A DNA stretch of 64,000 nt, taken from contig OW285193.1 in assembly GCA_935421135.1 (NCBI GenBank), positions 3,655,996-3,719,995 of the forward strand, in the 5' to 3' direction. Both the position numbers and the translations under genes were made by a program. Positions 1 to 12,400 of this stretch are shown here, one piece after another; the first letter of the stretch is position 1; each line of letters starts with the position of its first letter. The stretch is from Bugulina stolonifera. Taxonomy: Eukaryota; Bryozoa; Gymnolaemata; Cheilostomatida; Bugulidae. Under the pieces are notes generated by a model that worked only from the letters and a program-made list of their open reading frames with translations, was not told where the DNA came from and ran no database searches.

Positions 1-203
1 TCTGGAGTGTTATTTTGGAGTTATTCTCTCCTGTAAGATAATGTTTATGAAGCTATGTTTGTCATTCTTTACACTAAGTTCAAACTTTAATGTACAGTTT
101 TGAATTAATTTCAACTATATTTATGAGGATTTAAGAAGAGTTATGTTTTCTCTAAGTAGTAACTAAACAATTTTGTCTGATTTTTTTATTATGGACAGTC
201 AAT

Positions 204-2222
204 AAACACTTCTGTCAGAAATTTGTTCAACATGTTTATGTTATCTAAAAAGAACCCACAAGGTGCACAGAAAGTACAGTGTACATTCGTTGTGTAGATA
301 ATAAATGCAGGCAACCTATAAAATATTGGGAAGGCAACTTCTCAACATTGTCACAGTCCCTAAAATGCTTCAATCCTTGTACATGTATAATGGACCCTAA
401 ATGTTCCCATGACATAGTAGCTTAAAAATCCTGTACTCATATCTGCACTGCTACAGTGCACTATCATTGCAATTGATGAAAGGTCTTTTTTTACAGGTCT
501 ATTGGCTTATACTGCTTTTCCTATTAAAAAAATGGAACCAGCATAATTTTATAAGAGTCACCATATTAATTGTTTCCAAATTTGGTTTCTGTTATTTACA
601 TCTTCTGAATTAGTTTGTGGATTGCTTGTGTGTGGGACTCTGTTTCGATCCCTACAGGCCGCATATACCGGTAGTGTAGATAGACTGGACTAATGTGTAT
701 GCTACATAATACTTTTTGCGATGGTACATGTAAATAGTAATTCAACCACTTTCAATGCAAAAAATGTTGGTAGCTGTGCAACTAACAAAAAAGTGCACAT
801 ATTACACTGTACTTTTGGACTGTTCCACTCAAGTGTAGAAGTGATGGTGCACAAGGAACTTTAGGCATGGTGAAACACTTCTGTCAGAAATTTGTTCAAC
901 ATGTTTATGTTATCTGAAAAGGACCCACAAGGTGCACAGAAAGTACAGTGTACATTTGTGGTGTAGATAATAAATGCAGGCAACCTATGAAATATTGGGA
1001 GGACAACTTCTCAACATTGTCACAGTCCCTAAAATGCTTCAATCCTTGTACATGTATAATGGACCCTAAATGTTCCCATGACATATTAGCTTAAAAATCC
1101 TGTACTCATATCTGCACTGCTACAGTGCACTATCATTGCAATTGATGAAAGGTCTTTTTTTTACAGGTCTATTGGCTTATACTGCTTTTCCTATTAAAAA
1201 ATGGAACCAGCATAATTTTATGAGAGTCACCATATTAATTAAATTAATTGTTTCCAAATTTGGCTTCTACTATTTGCACCTTCTGAATTAATTGGTGGAT
1301 TGCTTGTGTGTGGGACTCTGTTTCCCTACAGGCCGCATATACTGGTAGTGTAGATAGGCTGGACTAATGTGCATACTACATAATACTTTTTGCAATGGTA
1401 CATGTAAATAGTAATTCAACCACTTTCAATGCAAAAAATGTTGGTAGCTGTGCAACTAACAAAAAAGTGCACATATTACACTGTACTTTTGGACTGTTCC
1501 ACTCAAGTGTAGAAGTGATGGTGCACAAGGAACTTTAGGCATGGTGAAACACTTCTGTCAGAAATTTGTTCAACATGTTTATGTTATCTGAAAAGGACCC
1601 ACAAGGTGCACAGAAAGTACAGTGTACATTTGTGGTGTAGATAATAAATGCAGGCAACCTATGAAATATTGGGAGGACAACTTCTCAACATTGTCACAGT
1701 CCCTAAAATGCTTCAATCCTTGTACATGTATAATGGACCCTAAATGTTCCCATGACATATTAGCTTAAAAATCCTGTACTCATATCTGCACTGCTACAGT
1801 GCACTATCATTGCAATTGATGAAAGGTCTTTTTTTTACAGGTCTATTGGCTTATACTGCTTTTCCTATTAAAAAATGGAACCAGCATAATTTTATGAGAG
1901 TCACCATATTAATTAAATTAATTGTTTCCAAATTTGGCTTCTACTATTTGCACCTTCTGAATTAATTGGTGGATTGCTTGTGTGTGGGACTCTGTTTCCC
2001 TACAGGCCGCATATACTGGTAGTGTAGATAGGCTGGACTAATGTGCATACTACATAATACTTTTTGCAATGGTACATGTAAATAGTAATTCAACCACTTT
2101 CAATGCAAAAAATGTTGGTAGCTGTGCAACTAACAAAAAAGTGCACATATTACACTGAACTTTTGAACTGTTCCACTCAAGTGTTAGAAGTGATGGTGCA
2201 CAAAGGAGCTCTATGCATGGTG
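204..2222. repeat. Three tandem copies of a ~670 bp unit
   Basis: The unit starts at 204, 873 and 1547, each time with the same words (AAACACTTCTGTCAGAAATT), giving periods of 669 and 674 bp. Copies 2 and 3 are almost identical over their length, including a small AATTAAATTAATTG variation. Copy 1 carries more differences, so the 2/3 duplication looks younger. The third copy loses similarity at about 2222. No coding frame is preserved across the copies. The unit ends do not look like LTRs or inverted repeats. Confidence 0.9.
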
Positions 2223-2225
2223 AAA

Positions 2226-3664
2226 GAGACATCACCCTAAAATTGAAAGTGTAGCGTACATGATATATCACTATAATATTTTTCACTTCTAATACTGTTC
2301 TAATTCTGTTGTCATGCCTACCAACTTTAGAACTGGGCCAAGAACACAGACCATGTAGTATATGTAGGTAGGCCAATGCAATATTTTCAACAAGTTGGCA
2401 ATGTTTGACAACATGAAATGGTAAGCTGAAAAACATTGAGGGTGAGACTGAATGATTTCTCATACTTGGGCATAAACTTTCTGAAGAATATAGGAGGGAC
2501 TAGCCTGCAGGCTGCAGATAGGTAATGGTGCCATTACCAGTCATCAATTTTGTAGTGTTCTAGGGTCAAACATGTTTATACTCCACACATATGTGTTAGA
2601 AGATTCAGTTAAATTATTGTGCTTCATATTAGCAGCTAAAATGGTCAACTTTTCCTGGCCCAGCCTAATAAGAATTTACTTTAGTGGCAATGATGCTATG
2701 AGAATGAACAATATACCAAAGCATAGCTTTTCTACCAATGTGTTCCTATTTATGGGTACATTGTTCTGACCAAGAATCATAAACAAATCTGCATAATGTT
2801 TCAATGTAGTGTCAGCATTGTCTTTGCAAAGTATCTCTAAATGTTACATGTGATAGGCTAATAACCTATACAAGTCATGCCTACATGGGAACATAAGGCA
2901 TCTATGAAAGAATGTTATCACAGTTTCAATATACAAATGTACATGTACATGGAAATGCTGTGTGTTAATAAACTGTCCATATCTTCTCAAATTTATCTCC
3001 ATGATTGTGCCAATAAATTCATTACATGGATTTCACATGAAAGTTGAAACCTTTGTTTCTATTGACTGTTAACATGTACATGTATTTAGGCTACTCCAAA
3101 CTGGGGAGCCTTTTCCTTTTACTTACCTGGATAATTTTATGGATACAATATAGGCGTACATCTTTAAATTTCTTTAGACAAAATTTATATCAACGTTATG
3201 ATTTCAGAAATAATTTTGTTACATTATGCAAGGTGTCTTTAGGAAACATTAAACTAGTTTTAAATCTAATAAATACATTGTAGTACAATTGGTATTTCAC
3301 AGTGCCTCATTGCCAACTAAATAAATGTAGAGCATCATTGTGAGTTGAAATTTAAAATTAGTTGGATTCCACCGTTTGGCAAATAAATTAATGAGGGGTA
3401 AATTATCATTGTACCCAAGAGTAATATGAGTGTGTAAGTTCCAAGCCAAATAAGGTGCCAACTTTCACAATCACCAACACTACAATTTAAGTAGGAGGCA
3501 GCAACCTCATTGGTGACTGAATGTGGTTGATGCATGGGCATCTGCAGCATTGACCTATAATATAGTGGTAGCATTGCAGACTTTCACATGTAGTAAAAAT
3601 TGTACCCCTGTAACAGTTTATAGAGAGTTGGTAATGGTATCTCGGTGCATTAAATAGGGTCTTA
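2226..3664. other. Unassigned AT-rich stretch
   Basis: Short open frames here show no recognisable domain, no splice-linked partner exons and no coding texture. I see nothing to annotate. Confidence 0.5.
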
Positions 3665-3905
3665 GTTTAGACCTACACTGTAACCTGGACTCATATTCTC
3701 AAAACTTCCTGGAACCCAGACTGGTCCTAGAAATAGTAATGGGCTATGGGGCTATTATTTTGCCTGTTTACCTATATTATGTATCAGCTTACTCACTTGG
3801 CCAAAAAACAATAATAACGTCATGATGGCTATGCTCATGGCAAATTATACATGCCCAGTGTATATAGTAAACAATGTGCATTGTAATCATTAATGCATAC
3901 ATAAA
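3665..3905. repeat. Dispersed repeat family A, copy 1
   Basis: This is a degenerate direct repeat, also found near 5395-5600 and 6350-6615. Shared landmarks in order are: a CTACA..GTAAC segment, TTCCTGGAACCCAG, a CACTTGGCC or CACCTGGCCATA block, GGCTATGCTCATG, and AGTAAACAA.ATGCA. The copies are old, with many substitutions and small indels. No protein frame is shared. Confidence 0.65.
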
Positions 3906-5394
3906 ATAGATTATTTGCAAACATACATTCAGGCTATAAAAATGTAGGTGGACGTAACAGCCAGAAGTAGTTGACAGTCTACACAGAGAGCATACTTTTA
4001 CCATCTTTGGTCTACATGAGGCATAAATAGTCCAGACAACGTGCTCAGTAGGATGGCTCAAACTTTTTGGGCATTTTACCCCTATTTAAGTTCCTCTAAA
4101 TGCTTGCCTCTTCTATTGATGCTACCGGTATAAGCATCATGTATCCTGATAATAATGGGCTAGCATCACAGGTACTTCTAGCCAATCTGAGGATAATGTT
4201 TTCGCCAATCTTGAGAAAACTCCATTGTTTTATTGGTAATTTTTTGTTGTCGCTCAACTACTTTGGACTACGCCGTTTAATGGTGCAGAAACCCGTGAGA
4301 CAACTTATTATTTCTATAAACTTTGATCATACTAAAAAGCTTAGTGGATCAAGTCCACCTACAGGCCTGTATTTTTATTTTTTGGCTAAATTCTAGGTCT
4401 TTTCAGCAGCAATTTAATTATTTTAGTGATGATAACAAACTCAATTCTTTCAATTGAAGGATAAACATGCATGCTATTAATAATATTGTTTATTCCAATG
4501 TTGGAAATTCAAGAGAGAATGAAACAGCAGGCATTATTCTGAGGTACACTAGTGTTGCAGCAGGGTTGAAATTATATCCAAATGGCTTGCAGCCAACAAT
4601 AACATTTAAAGGTGCCTGGTATACTATTTTGACCAATGGCAGATTTACAAAGAGACAACATGATCTGTAATTCCACTAGCTAGATACTACTATGGGTATG
4701 ATAATAACAAAATTGATAAGCCCACAAGCATGGAAATGTCTAGTCAACAATTGCAATATAGATGGTTCATATGAAGTAAAATGTTCTATTTTGAAGGCAG
4801 TCCAAAGAACAAAATAATATCAATAGGATTCAATGCTGATCCATATTGGCAGACAATGATATTTTTACCACCAAAGTACATAGTGCATAATATAATGTAC
4901 ATATAATGGTGTTTGAATAAACTTTCTGGCATTATCAAAACTGTTTTCAAGTTAAATTTGTGTATGTGGGAAGCTGGAGTAAAACTCTCGGACAAAATTG
5001 TCAACTCCACTTCTGCACCTAACTCTGAATTTGTTCTATGGCAATATTTTAAGAGACATATATCCTGAAGTTTATTTGTACTACTCAGGTTGTAAGACAA
5101 TTATAATAAACTGGTTAGAAAACACTATGCATCAGATTATATAGTTGATAAAGCTATGATAGCAAAACAGCAGCCTCAAAATGTAAAACAATGTAAACAA
5201 ATCAAAGCTTGCTATGTAGGCGTGCAGTATCACAACATAGCAAAGTGACCACCACTAATTACAAAACAGCTTTGTTGTCTGAGAACAGTAATATTATAAA
5301 AAGTGGGCAAATCACACATTTATGACACACACATTAGAGATGGTGTCTACGTTACATTTATGACAACAGATGATTGATATCACTGGTGCCTCAT

Positions 5395-5600
5395 AGGGCC
5401 CTTAGGCCTACATGTAACCTGGACTCCAGGCCTCACATTCTTAAATCTTTATGGTAATGGATTGTGGGACTAAATACTTTGCCCCCTTGTCTATATTATA
5501 TGTATTAGTTTATTCACTTGCCCATAGGCATAGACAATCACCTGCATGACTGCTATGCTCCTGCACTCTGCAGTACACATGGTAAATAACACGCATTTTA
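5395..5600. repeat. Dispersed repeat family A, copy 2
   Basis: Same order of landmarks as the copy at 3665-3905: CCTACATGTAACCTGGACT, then CTATATTATATGTATTAGTTTA, then a CACTTGCCCATA block, GACTGCTATGCTC and GGTAAATAACA. It is the most diverged of the three copies. Confidence 0.55.
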
Positions 5601-5838
5601 ATTTTTAGAATACAAGTAGTTGTCTATTGAAATCTTGAGATTCTATGACAATAGCATAGTGTAGTACTACAGACATCGTTCACAATGTCCTCATTGGGTA
5701 AGACATGAAATCAAGCGTGAACTTGAGTTGTGAGCATAGGGCTGACCTCAGTTATCTGCTTAAGTAGTTACCATGTACAATGTACTCATCCAATACGTAC
5801 ATGTATTGGATACATGTATTATGCTGCCTGTAGCCCAA

Positions 5839-6002
5839 TTAGGTGCAGTAGTGGAGAAATTTAGATAGCCTTAGTTCCTTGTTTGTGGTTGGGGTTTGGG
5901 GTAAAGGCGGTCAACCAGCAAAATATAGAGAAGACAACTTCTCCTGCTTCAGTTTTGGCGAAGAACAAAGGCTATCTCAAATTTCTCCACTTCTGCACCT
6001 AA
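5839..6002. mobile_element. Short inverted-repeat element (MITE-like)
   Basis: The left end reads AGGTGCAGTAGTGGAGAAAT followed by TTAGATAGCCTT. The right end is its reverse complement with few changes (AAGGCTATCTCAAATTTCTC, then CACTTCTGCACCT). This gives terminal inverted repeats of about 33 bp around a core of about 95 bp. Flanks are AATT on the left and AACT on the right, possibly a decayed 4 bp target duplication. There is no coding capacity. A related right-end word (CCACTTCTGCACCTAACTC) also occurs near 5007, suggesting another fragment of the family. Confidence 0.75.
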
Positions 6003-6349
6003 CTCCTGTAGCCTAGACCATCGGATGAACTAAAGTATTAAACCTACAATATTTTCTATGCATTAAGCATTAGTGCAGCACTGAACTACTTTAACACAAA
6101 TGTGGAACTGAAAACACTTATATTAACAATATTATTGTTTTAAATAATCCAAACTGCAGTTTTCACAATCCATTGGGTAGAAATAGCCTACATTATGCAC
6201 TGGATGTGATCAGGATGAGTTGCTACAAATAATATTCTCTACTATTGGGTCAAGCTATTATACACAAGCATATTCCTTGTAGGTGTATGTGGTCAGCTCG
6301 AAAATTGACTAAATGTCCAATTGAAACAGCATCTTTATAAACTGTGCAC

Positions 6350-6615
6350 CTACACTGCATTATACATGTAAGGCCTCACATTATCAGGTCTTCCTGGAAC
6401 CCAGGCTTCTCCCACAAATAGTGAGCCTGTGTTACAATAATGTTAAAAAGTTTCATCCAGGCTACTCTTTACCAGCAGTCTGCTTGCCTATGTGTAACAG
6501 AAGAGGTTTTTTCACCTGGCCATAAATAATGACCCATGCTGCATGGTTGCTATGCTCATGTTCAATCGACAGAGCACAATCAAGTAAACAACATGCAGTG
6601 CAATCCTATTGATAC
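6350..6615. repeat. Dispersed repeat family A, copy 3
   Basis: Closest to the 3665-3905 copy. It shares the CTTCCTGGAACCCAG word, the TTCACCTGGCCATAAATAAT block, GGTTGCTATGCTCATG and AAGTAAACAACATGCAGTGC. Confidence 0.65.
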
Positions 6616-7012
6616 TAACTGAGCTGTGGCTGCTCAACTGATGGTTATTAGTACTATAAATAATTAGTATGACTAATAGCACACAAAGGTGTATGCGCCC
6701 CACTGATCACATTTTAGCACTGCTCTGTTCATTTTATCAGTGTATCATCAATTACTGTATTACTGTAATTATTAGTTGATTGGCACATTAGATGCATAGC
6801 ACACCAGATCTCAGAGTACTACTAATTGTACTTGGCTTTCACCTCTGCAAATGAAACATGACTTATTGGAAGAGTGTATGGTTGTACCAAGTGCCCAATG
6901 CATGGCCTCTGAGTAACATTGTTTTCCAGACATCTTGCTGAATAATAAAAACTTACTATTGGGCAATTGCACACCCACATATCTGATACCTAGAGCTACC
7001 AGAGTAGGCCTC

Positions 7013-7076
<64 letters not shown>

Positions 7077-7131
7077 CACTACCACTACCACTACCACTAC
7101 CACTACTACTACCGCTACTGCTACTACTACA
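7013..7131. repeat. (ACT)n / (ACC)n trinucleotide microsatellite
   Basis: A nearly uninterrupted ACT run changes to alternating ACT/ACC and then to GCT/ACT. The poly-leucine open frame it creates is a by-product of the repeat. Confidence 0.95.
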
Positions 7132-9422
7132 GAATGTGCAACTGGTTGTCTGGGGATGAGCTACACTAGACTAGACGACACTAGAAAACACATTGTTCGA
7201 AACATTCAGTTGGTATTTACTATTTAGCAAAGCAAGGCATTTTATACAATTTTATTTACAAGTACATAAGAGAGTAGTTGTGTGGAAGTACTAATTCATC
7301 ATTATTATACGAAGCAAATTTCGAAGCATGGAATATCACTGATTACAAGCAAGCTGAGAACTAGTATACAGTACATCCCAACCTAATCGTTCAAGCTTGA
7401 CAGCTATGGTTGATGACCTTTTACATACATGTAGGTGCTAATTTGTATGGCACAGCTCAATAATTAATGAGGCATGCAGTGTGCATGCTCTGCTCCACCA
7501 TGTAACAGTTAGGCACAACTTCATAGATTTTGAAAATTTTCAGTCCATATGACTACAACCTGTAGAGATCTTCAGTTCTACAGTTTAAAGTGTGAAACCT
7601 ATAGAATCCGTACTTATTATTACTGTACTTATTATTTCTGCCCTGGTAAATATTTTTAACTACACTTCACCCAAACTTGAGATACACTAAAATAATAAGC
7701 CTCAAAAACACATACACAGATACAGCAAGACAAGCTCTAAAGATCACTGGTGTTTTGTGGAAACAGTATAATTTGGTGCAGAGCAGGTTGATCTTGTGAA
7801 CAATGGCCAGGCTTTGTATTGACTGTTGAAACATCAACCCTGGCTTGCATTCAATATCACGTTCATATTACAGGCGTAGCCTATTATTTGTGGCATTCAG
7901 CCAACATAATAACCTACTGTGATTGGCTAGTTGTCCCAGTTACTTCCATTGGCGCGAAGCTTCAATGAATGAATGAAGGAATGAATGAATGAAGTAAGCC
8001 ATTAGCCTGTGTATGTTATACATTGTATAAGAAACATTTATTGTAGATCCAATGCACTTCCAACCAAAAATTTCAACCAGAGTTACTGCAGTGTTCTGGC
8101 AATGTAAATCTGCAGAATAATGATAAATGATAATATGGATGTCAGGATATGGTATAAGCATTGTATAGACACCCTTGATAAGATTAATATCCAATGCTCA
8201 TGCTTCATAAAAATATTATAGTTTAGTATTATAACCTCACAATGGTACTCCAGTAGTAGAATGGCACTAATCTTCTAACTATAACATCTAGCTGGGTTAG
8301 CTTAGCACATTATTACCTATAAAAAATATATTAGGCATAATTTTGTAGAGCACAAAATTCTGCACCTGTTGATAATTACACATTGATAACATAGCCGAAA
8401 ACTGAAGCTGCAAGCCACTGTAAAAGCCACAAGCAGAATGAAGGGCAGTCATGATTTCACACACGCGCACGTACGCACACACATAGCTGTAAATGCAATG
8501 CAGAATGTACAATGTATAGCCTACTGACACCAGCACTGTACATGTAGTACACTGGCACTGTACGTGTAGTGCACTGGCACTGTACATGTAGTACTGTACT
8601 ACTTCATAATATAATATTTGGTGCTGGGCTGGAAGTAGAGCTCTATGTTATTGTTGCCTTATTACATGTAGCTGCATAGTTTAGTGCAGAACAAGTGTTG
8701 CCCTCTGATGGCTATAATCAATGGTCTGTGGCTATGTATTGACTGTTACAAGATCACCCATGCTTGCATGTACATCCACAAACCTTATGAGCCATGGCAA
8801 TAACCTAACAATGCAGACTGTAAAATGGTGATACATACTCGTATAAGTGGTTAATAATTCTGTGCTGTGCTTTAATCTTCTTTTATATCTATCTATATCT
8901 ACATGTGTATATATTAGTTTATGCCATGGTACTTGGCACTTGCATCATACACAATCCATATAAAACGTTTTCTGATATACATGTAACAAAAGTAAACCTA
9001 TATTGCAAAGTAACAAATGTGTCACTCTTGCTATTGCTATTCGGTTCTCAGTAAGTACTGTCTACTTTCCAGTGATAGAGAGAAGAACATCATAACCATT
9101 GTTTTTACTTGGAAGCCCAGAACAGTTAAGTCTATGTGCAGACTTGGCCCAGTTTGACAGATTGCTGCTGGCTGGCAGAAAGGGATCTGCATATGAGGTA
9201 CTATTGCAGTAAATTGGTAGACAGTTCAAAGAGTGTTATTAGACTGTATGATTTATTGCCACATAAGAATACAAAGTAGTACAACAGTATACCATAGACA
9301 TTCACATGGAAAATTACAATACTAGTTTCTTACTCTAGGTCTTTTCATTGAGAGAGGGGAGTAGAATACACTGAGGATTTTAGTGTGAGCGAATTCAGTT
9401 GGCCAGTCCACCAGTCATCAGT
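7132..9422. other. Unassigned stretch with an old duplicated segment
   Basis: No gene seen. The stretches 7765-7920 and 8680-8820 resemble each other loosely: both hold GTGCAGA.CA.GT, AATGG, TGTATTGACTGTT, a CATC or GATC motif with CTTGCAT, and CCAACATAATAACCTA or GCAATAACCTA. This suggests an old dispersed repeat. At 8520-8595 a 25 bp unit (TGGCACTGTACATGTAGTAC-like) occurs about three times in tandem. Confidence 0.45.
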
Positions 9423-12400
9423 TCATTCTACCTTTACCCACACGTGTGTGAGGCTGCCTGCCATTGAAGCTGGACTCTGTAAATGTGTGCATGAAAAATT
9501 ATAATTTGTTAATGTTTTCAACCTTGACTGGCAAAAGAAATGGAGGTAAATACATACATCGGACAGAATATCTGAAATGACATTTTAATCAAAATCAAAG
9601 AAAGTAGGGAAAGCATGTTAAATATAGAAAAATATAATTTCTCAAGAGCTGGCTGGCAGATTGTATATTCCAGGAAAGCAATGAGACAGCCAAAACTGGA
9701 TTTTATTGAATTAGGATAAAAACTATTTTCCCGTGAAGCATACATGTACATGTATGCAATATATAATCATATAACAAGCCTTTTGTACCAAACCCATACA
9801 TGCACAGATACAAGCCATATACTTAGGCTATACAATCTACTAAATTGAATCTTTTAAATGCTTCAGGCAGCAAACTGCTGAAATATTATTGTAAATGTTA
9901 CTGCACTGCATATTATAAAAAGCACTAGTGCTGCTACACAAAAAGTACCGGTCTAAAGACACAGCAACAGTCCTCATCTAGCATTGGTTTAAAAGCATTT
10001 ATCTTCAGGGTATATTCTTGGGGGCTACACGTCAAAGACCACTGAGTAAACCAAGCAGAGCAATTACCTGAATTGATGCACACTACTTCCAGTTAGTGTA
10101 GACTTCCAGTTAGTGTATAAAACACTTCATGCGGGTTTCCTAGTTTTGCAACATTGCCCATTACCTGCAAGCAGCATGTAGGTAAGCGTAGCGGCGGTGA
10201 GTCCAAAGCCAAGGCTGTGGGTCCAAGTTCGAGGTCCATGGGTAGGCTCCATTTGTTCCTCAGATATGATACATTGGCTTCCGTATTGATTTGCACCTTC
10301 AGCAAGAAAGATATGCCATTGCATCAGCATGTAGCATTGGTAAAAAATAATGACATGCAATGTACCCAAACGACATACATACGAACTTTCTATAATTACA
10401 CATAGTCATGTACATAGCATAATGCATAATTGTTACATGTACATGAACATGTCAGCATAGAACCAGCATTGTGACTCAAGAAAAATGGAAGGAAAAACCT
10501 AGCGATGAATTAACCTGTTAACATACAGAAATAGTTGGAAAAAATCTAGTACTTTCATCACTCCATCTAATACAAAAACCCATGATGTGTCTATAGGTAG
10601 CTACACTAACTGTATGGACATCAATATTTATTTAATTTGCTCAGTTATTATTACTGGCCTCGGGTAGATACTAGGTATATGAACATTGTAGGGTACGAAC
10701 ATAGTAGGTGCACACCTAGTTTACAAAAAAGTTGATTCACCTTGAATATGAGCTGGTCGTTGGTCAACAATGCCACCAGACAGAGGAAAGGAAACTCGTT
10801 GAAGTTATGGAGGATTCTTATTGCAGCTGTAGAAAGCGCATGTAAGTTACAGTTAGTATTGAAGAATCTTCCCAGTCACAGTCAGTAAATACCTTGATAT
10901 CTTAGGAAGTCAAGCAAAATTACACATGTTCAGGTTAGATGTACGAGAACAGTAACTTTGAGGATGTTGCCGGTTTTGAAATAGTTCAAAGATCTGTCAG
11001 TGAAAATTAACATGCTAGAAATTAAATATTTGATCATGACAAGTCAGTTAAAATTTTACAGCACACTATAATCGCTATCAACTCACTATATTGTTCTGTT
11101 TGTAGAGTGGACTCAATTGTCTTCCATTACTCTCAATATGCACCAAAAGACTGTCACCAAGTTCCACAGGACAACTCCTAATATATTCAATAAGCTGAAT
11201 AAATTGCATCAGCATCGACATAATGTAGAACCGCTCTTCAGTGAATCAAATCCCAGGCCGGGTCAAGGTAAATCTATACACATTACAACATGATGAATGA
11301 CAAAATAGCAACATTTGTAATTTAGAATTACAATTCAATGTAAATAGGTCAAGTTTATCATTAACACCGTTCACTAACTTTCTCTTGTTGGGTATTGCTG
11401 GTAATGACATTGTACTTGAACATAGAATAACAATGTGTGTAGATAGAGTAAGATCATTGACAAGAGATGTGACTCCCAGAGTTGACAGCGATCGTAGCCA
11501 TTTAGTTAGAAAACTGTAAACATAAAATATTCGATCTGCAGAAGTCAGTTAGATATTCACTATGAGTACTCACTATGACTACAAATATATTTGTAGAAGA
11601 GAGCATAGCTTCTAGATGCACCTGCAGACTGCAAGCAAGTTCCATGGGACAACTCCAATATACTGCGATGTGTCTTTCAAGTTGTGATTACATACATGTA
11701 CATGTAACTCTTGGGTGTGAGTACACAACCTTGGCCAAAGTTGAAGGAGTTATGCTCTCTCTCTGTCTTCTCTTGATGCTTGAAACGACCCATATCGATG
11801 GCAATAAATCTATGTGTACAATGAAAAATTTGAAATTTAATGTAGTAGTTTACAAAGGAAAGAATGTACTTGTACATACTGAATCTGTGGAGGTTCAATA
11901 ATCAATCTGTATCAAAAAGAATGGAAGGGATACTGCAGCATCTGCAACAGCCTTAGACTTGGTGTATCTGAGCTAGCTAGTGGGTAGCTACAGAAGCTAT
12001 ATTAGAGAAAGCAATTAGCAAGATATTTGTCCACCACAATTCATTTACTTTATTCAGTTACCTGTGTAGAGTTGAACATTTGGGAGGCACTGATCATTTA
12101 ACTTTGCACTATCTTACCTGCAAAGAAGAGCAAACAGATTTAAGGAAGTGTGCTGGGGTTCACATGTAGAGAAGAGCATAGTGTAGCTTGGACAGGAAAG
12201 GTAACGTCTGTTTCAGGGTCATTGTATGCCTGAAAATATCACAAGGTTATGTAAAATTATATTCAAATGGTATCCCAACATTCTGTTGAAAAACAAGCTG
12301 ACAATATGTTAAGTCTGTACATGTATTAGTCCCATAGCTAGTAAACTTGCAAACTTGCATGTCAGAAGCAATGGGTGTTATTCTGCATGCAAATTACAGC

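Noticed and set aside
6935..7159. Poly-leucine open frame
   Set aside because: Product of the ACT microsatellite; no coding support.
10127..10369. Membrane-spanning reading of the 10.2 kb exon in another frame
   Set aside because: It looked attractive, but only the other frame fits the phases of the neighbouring exons.
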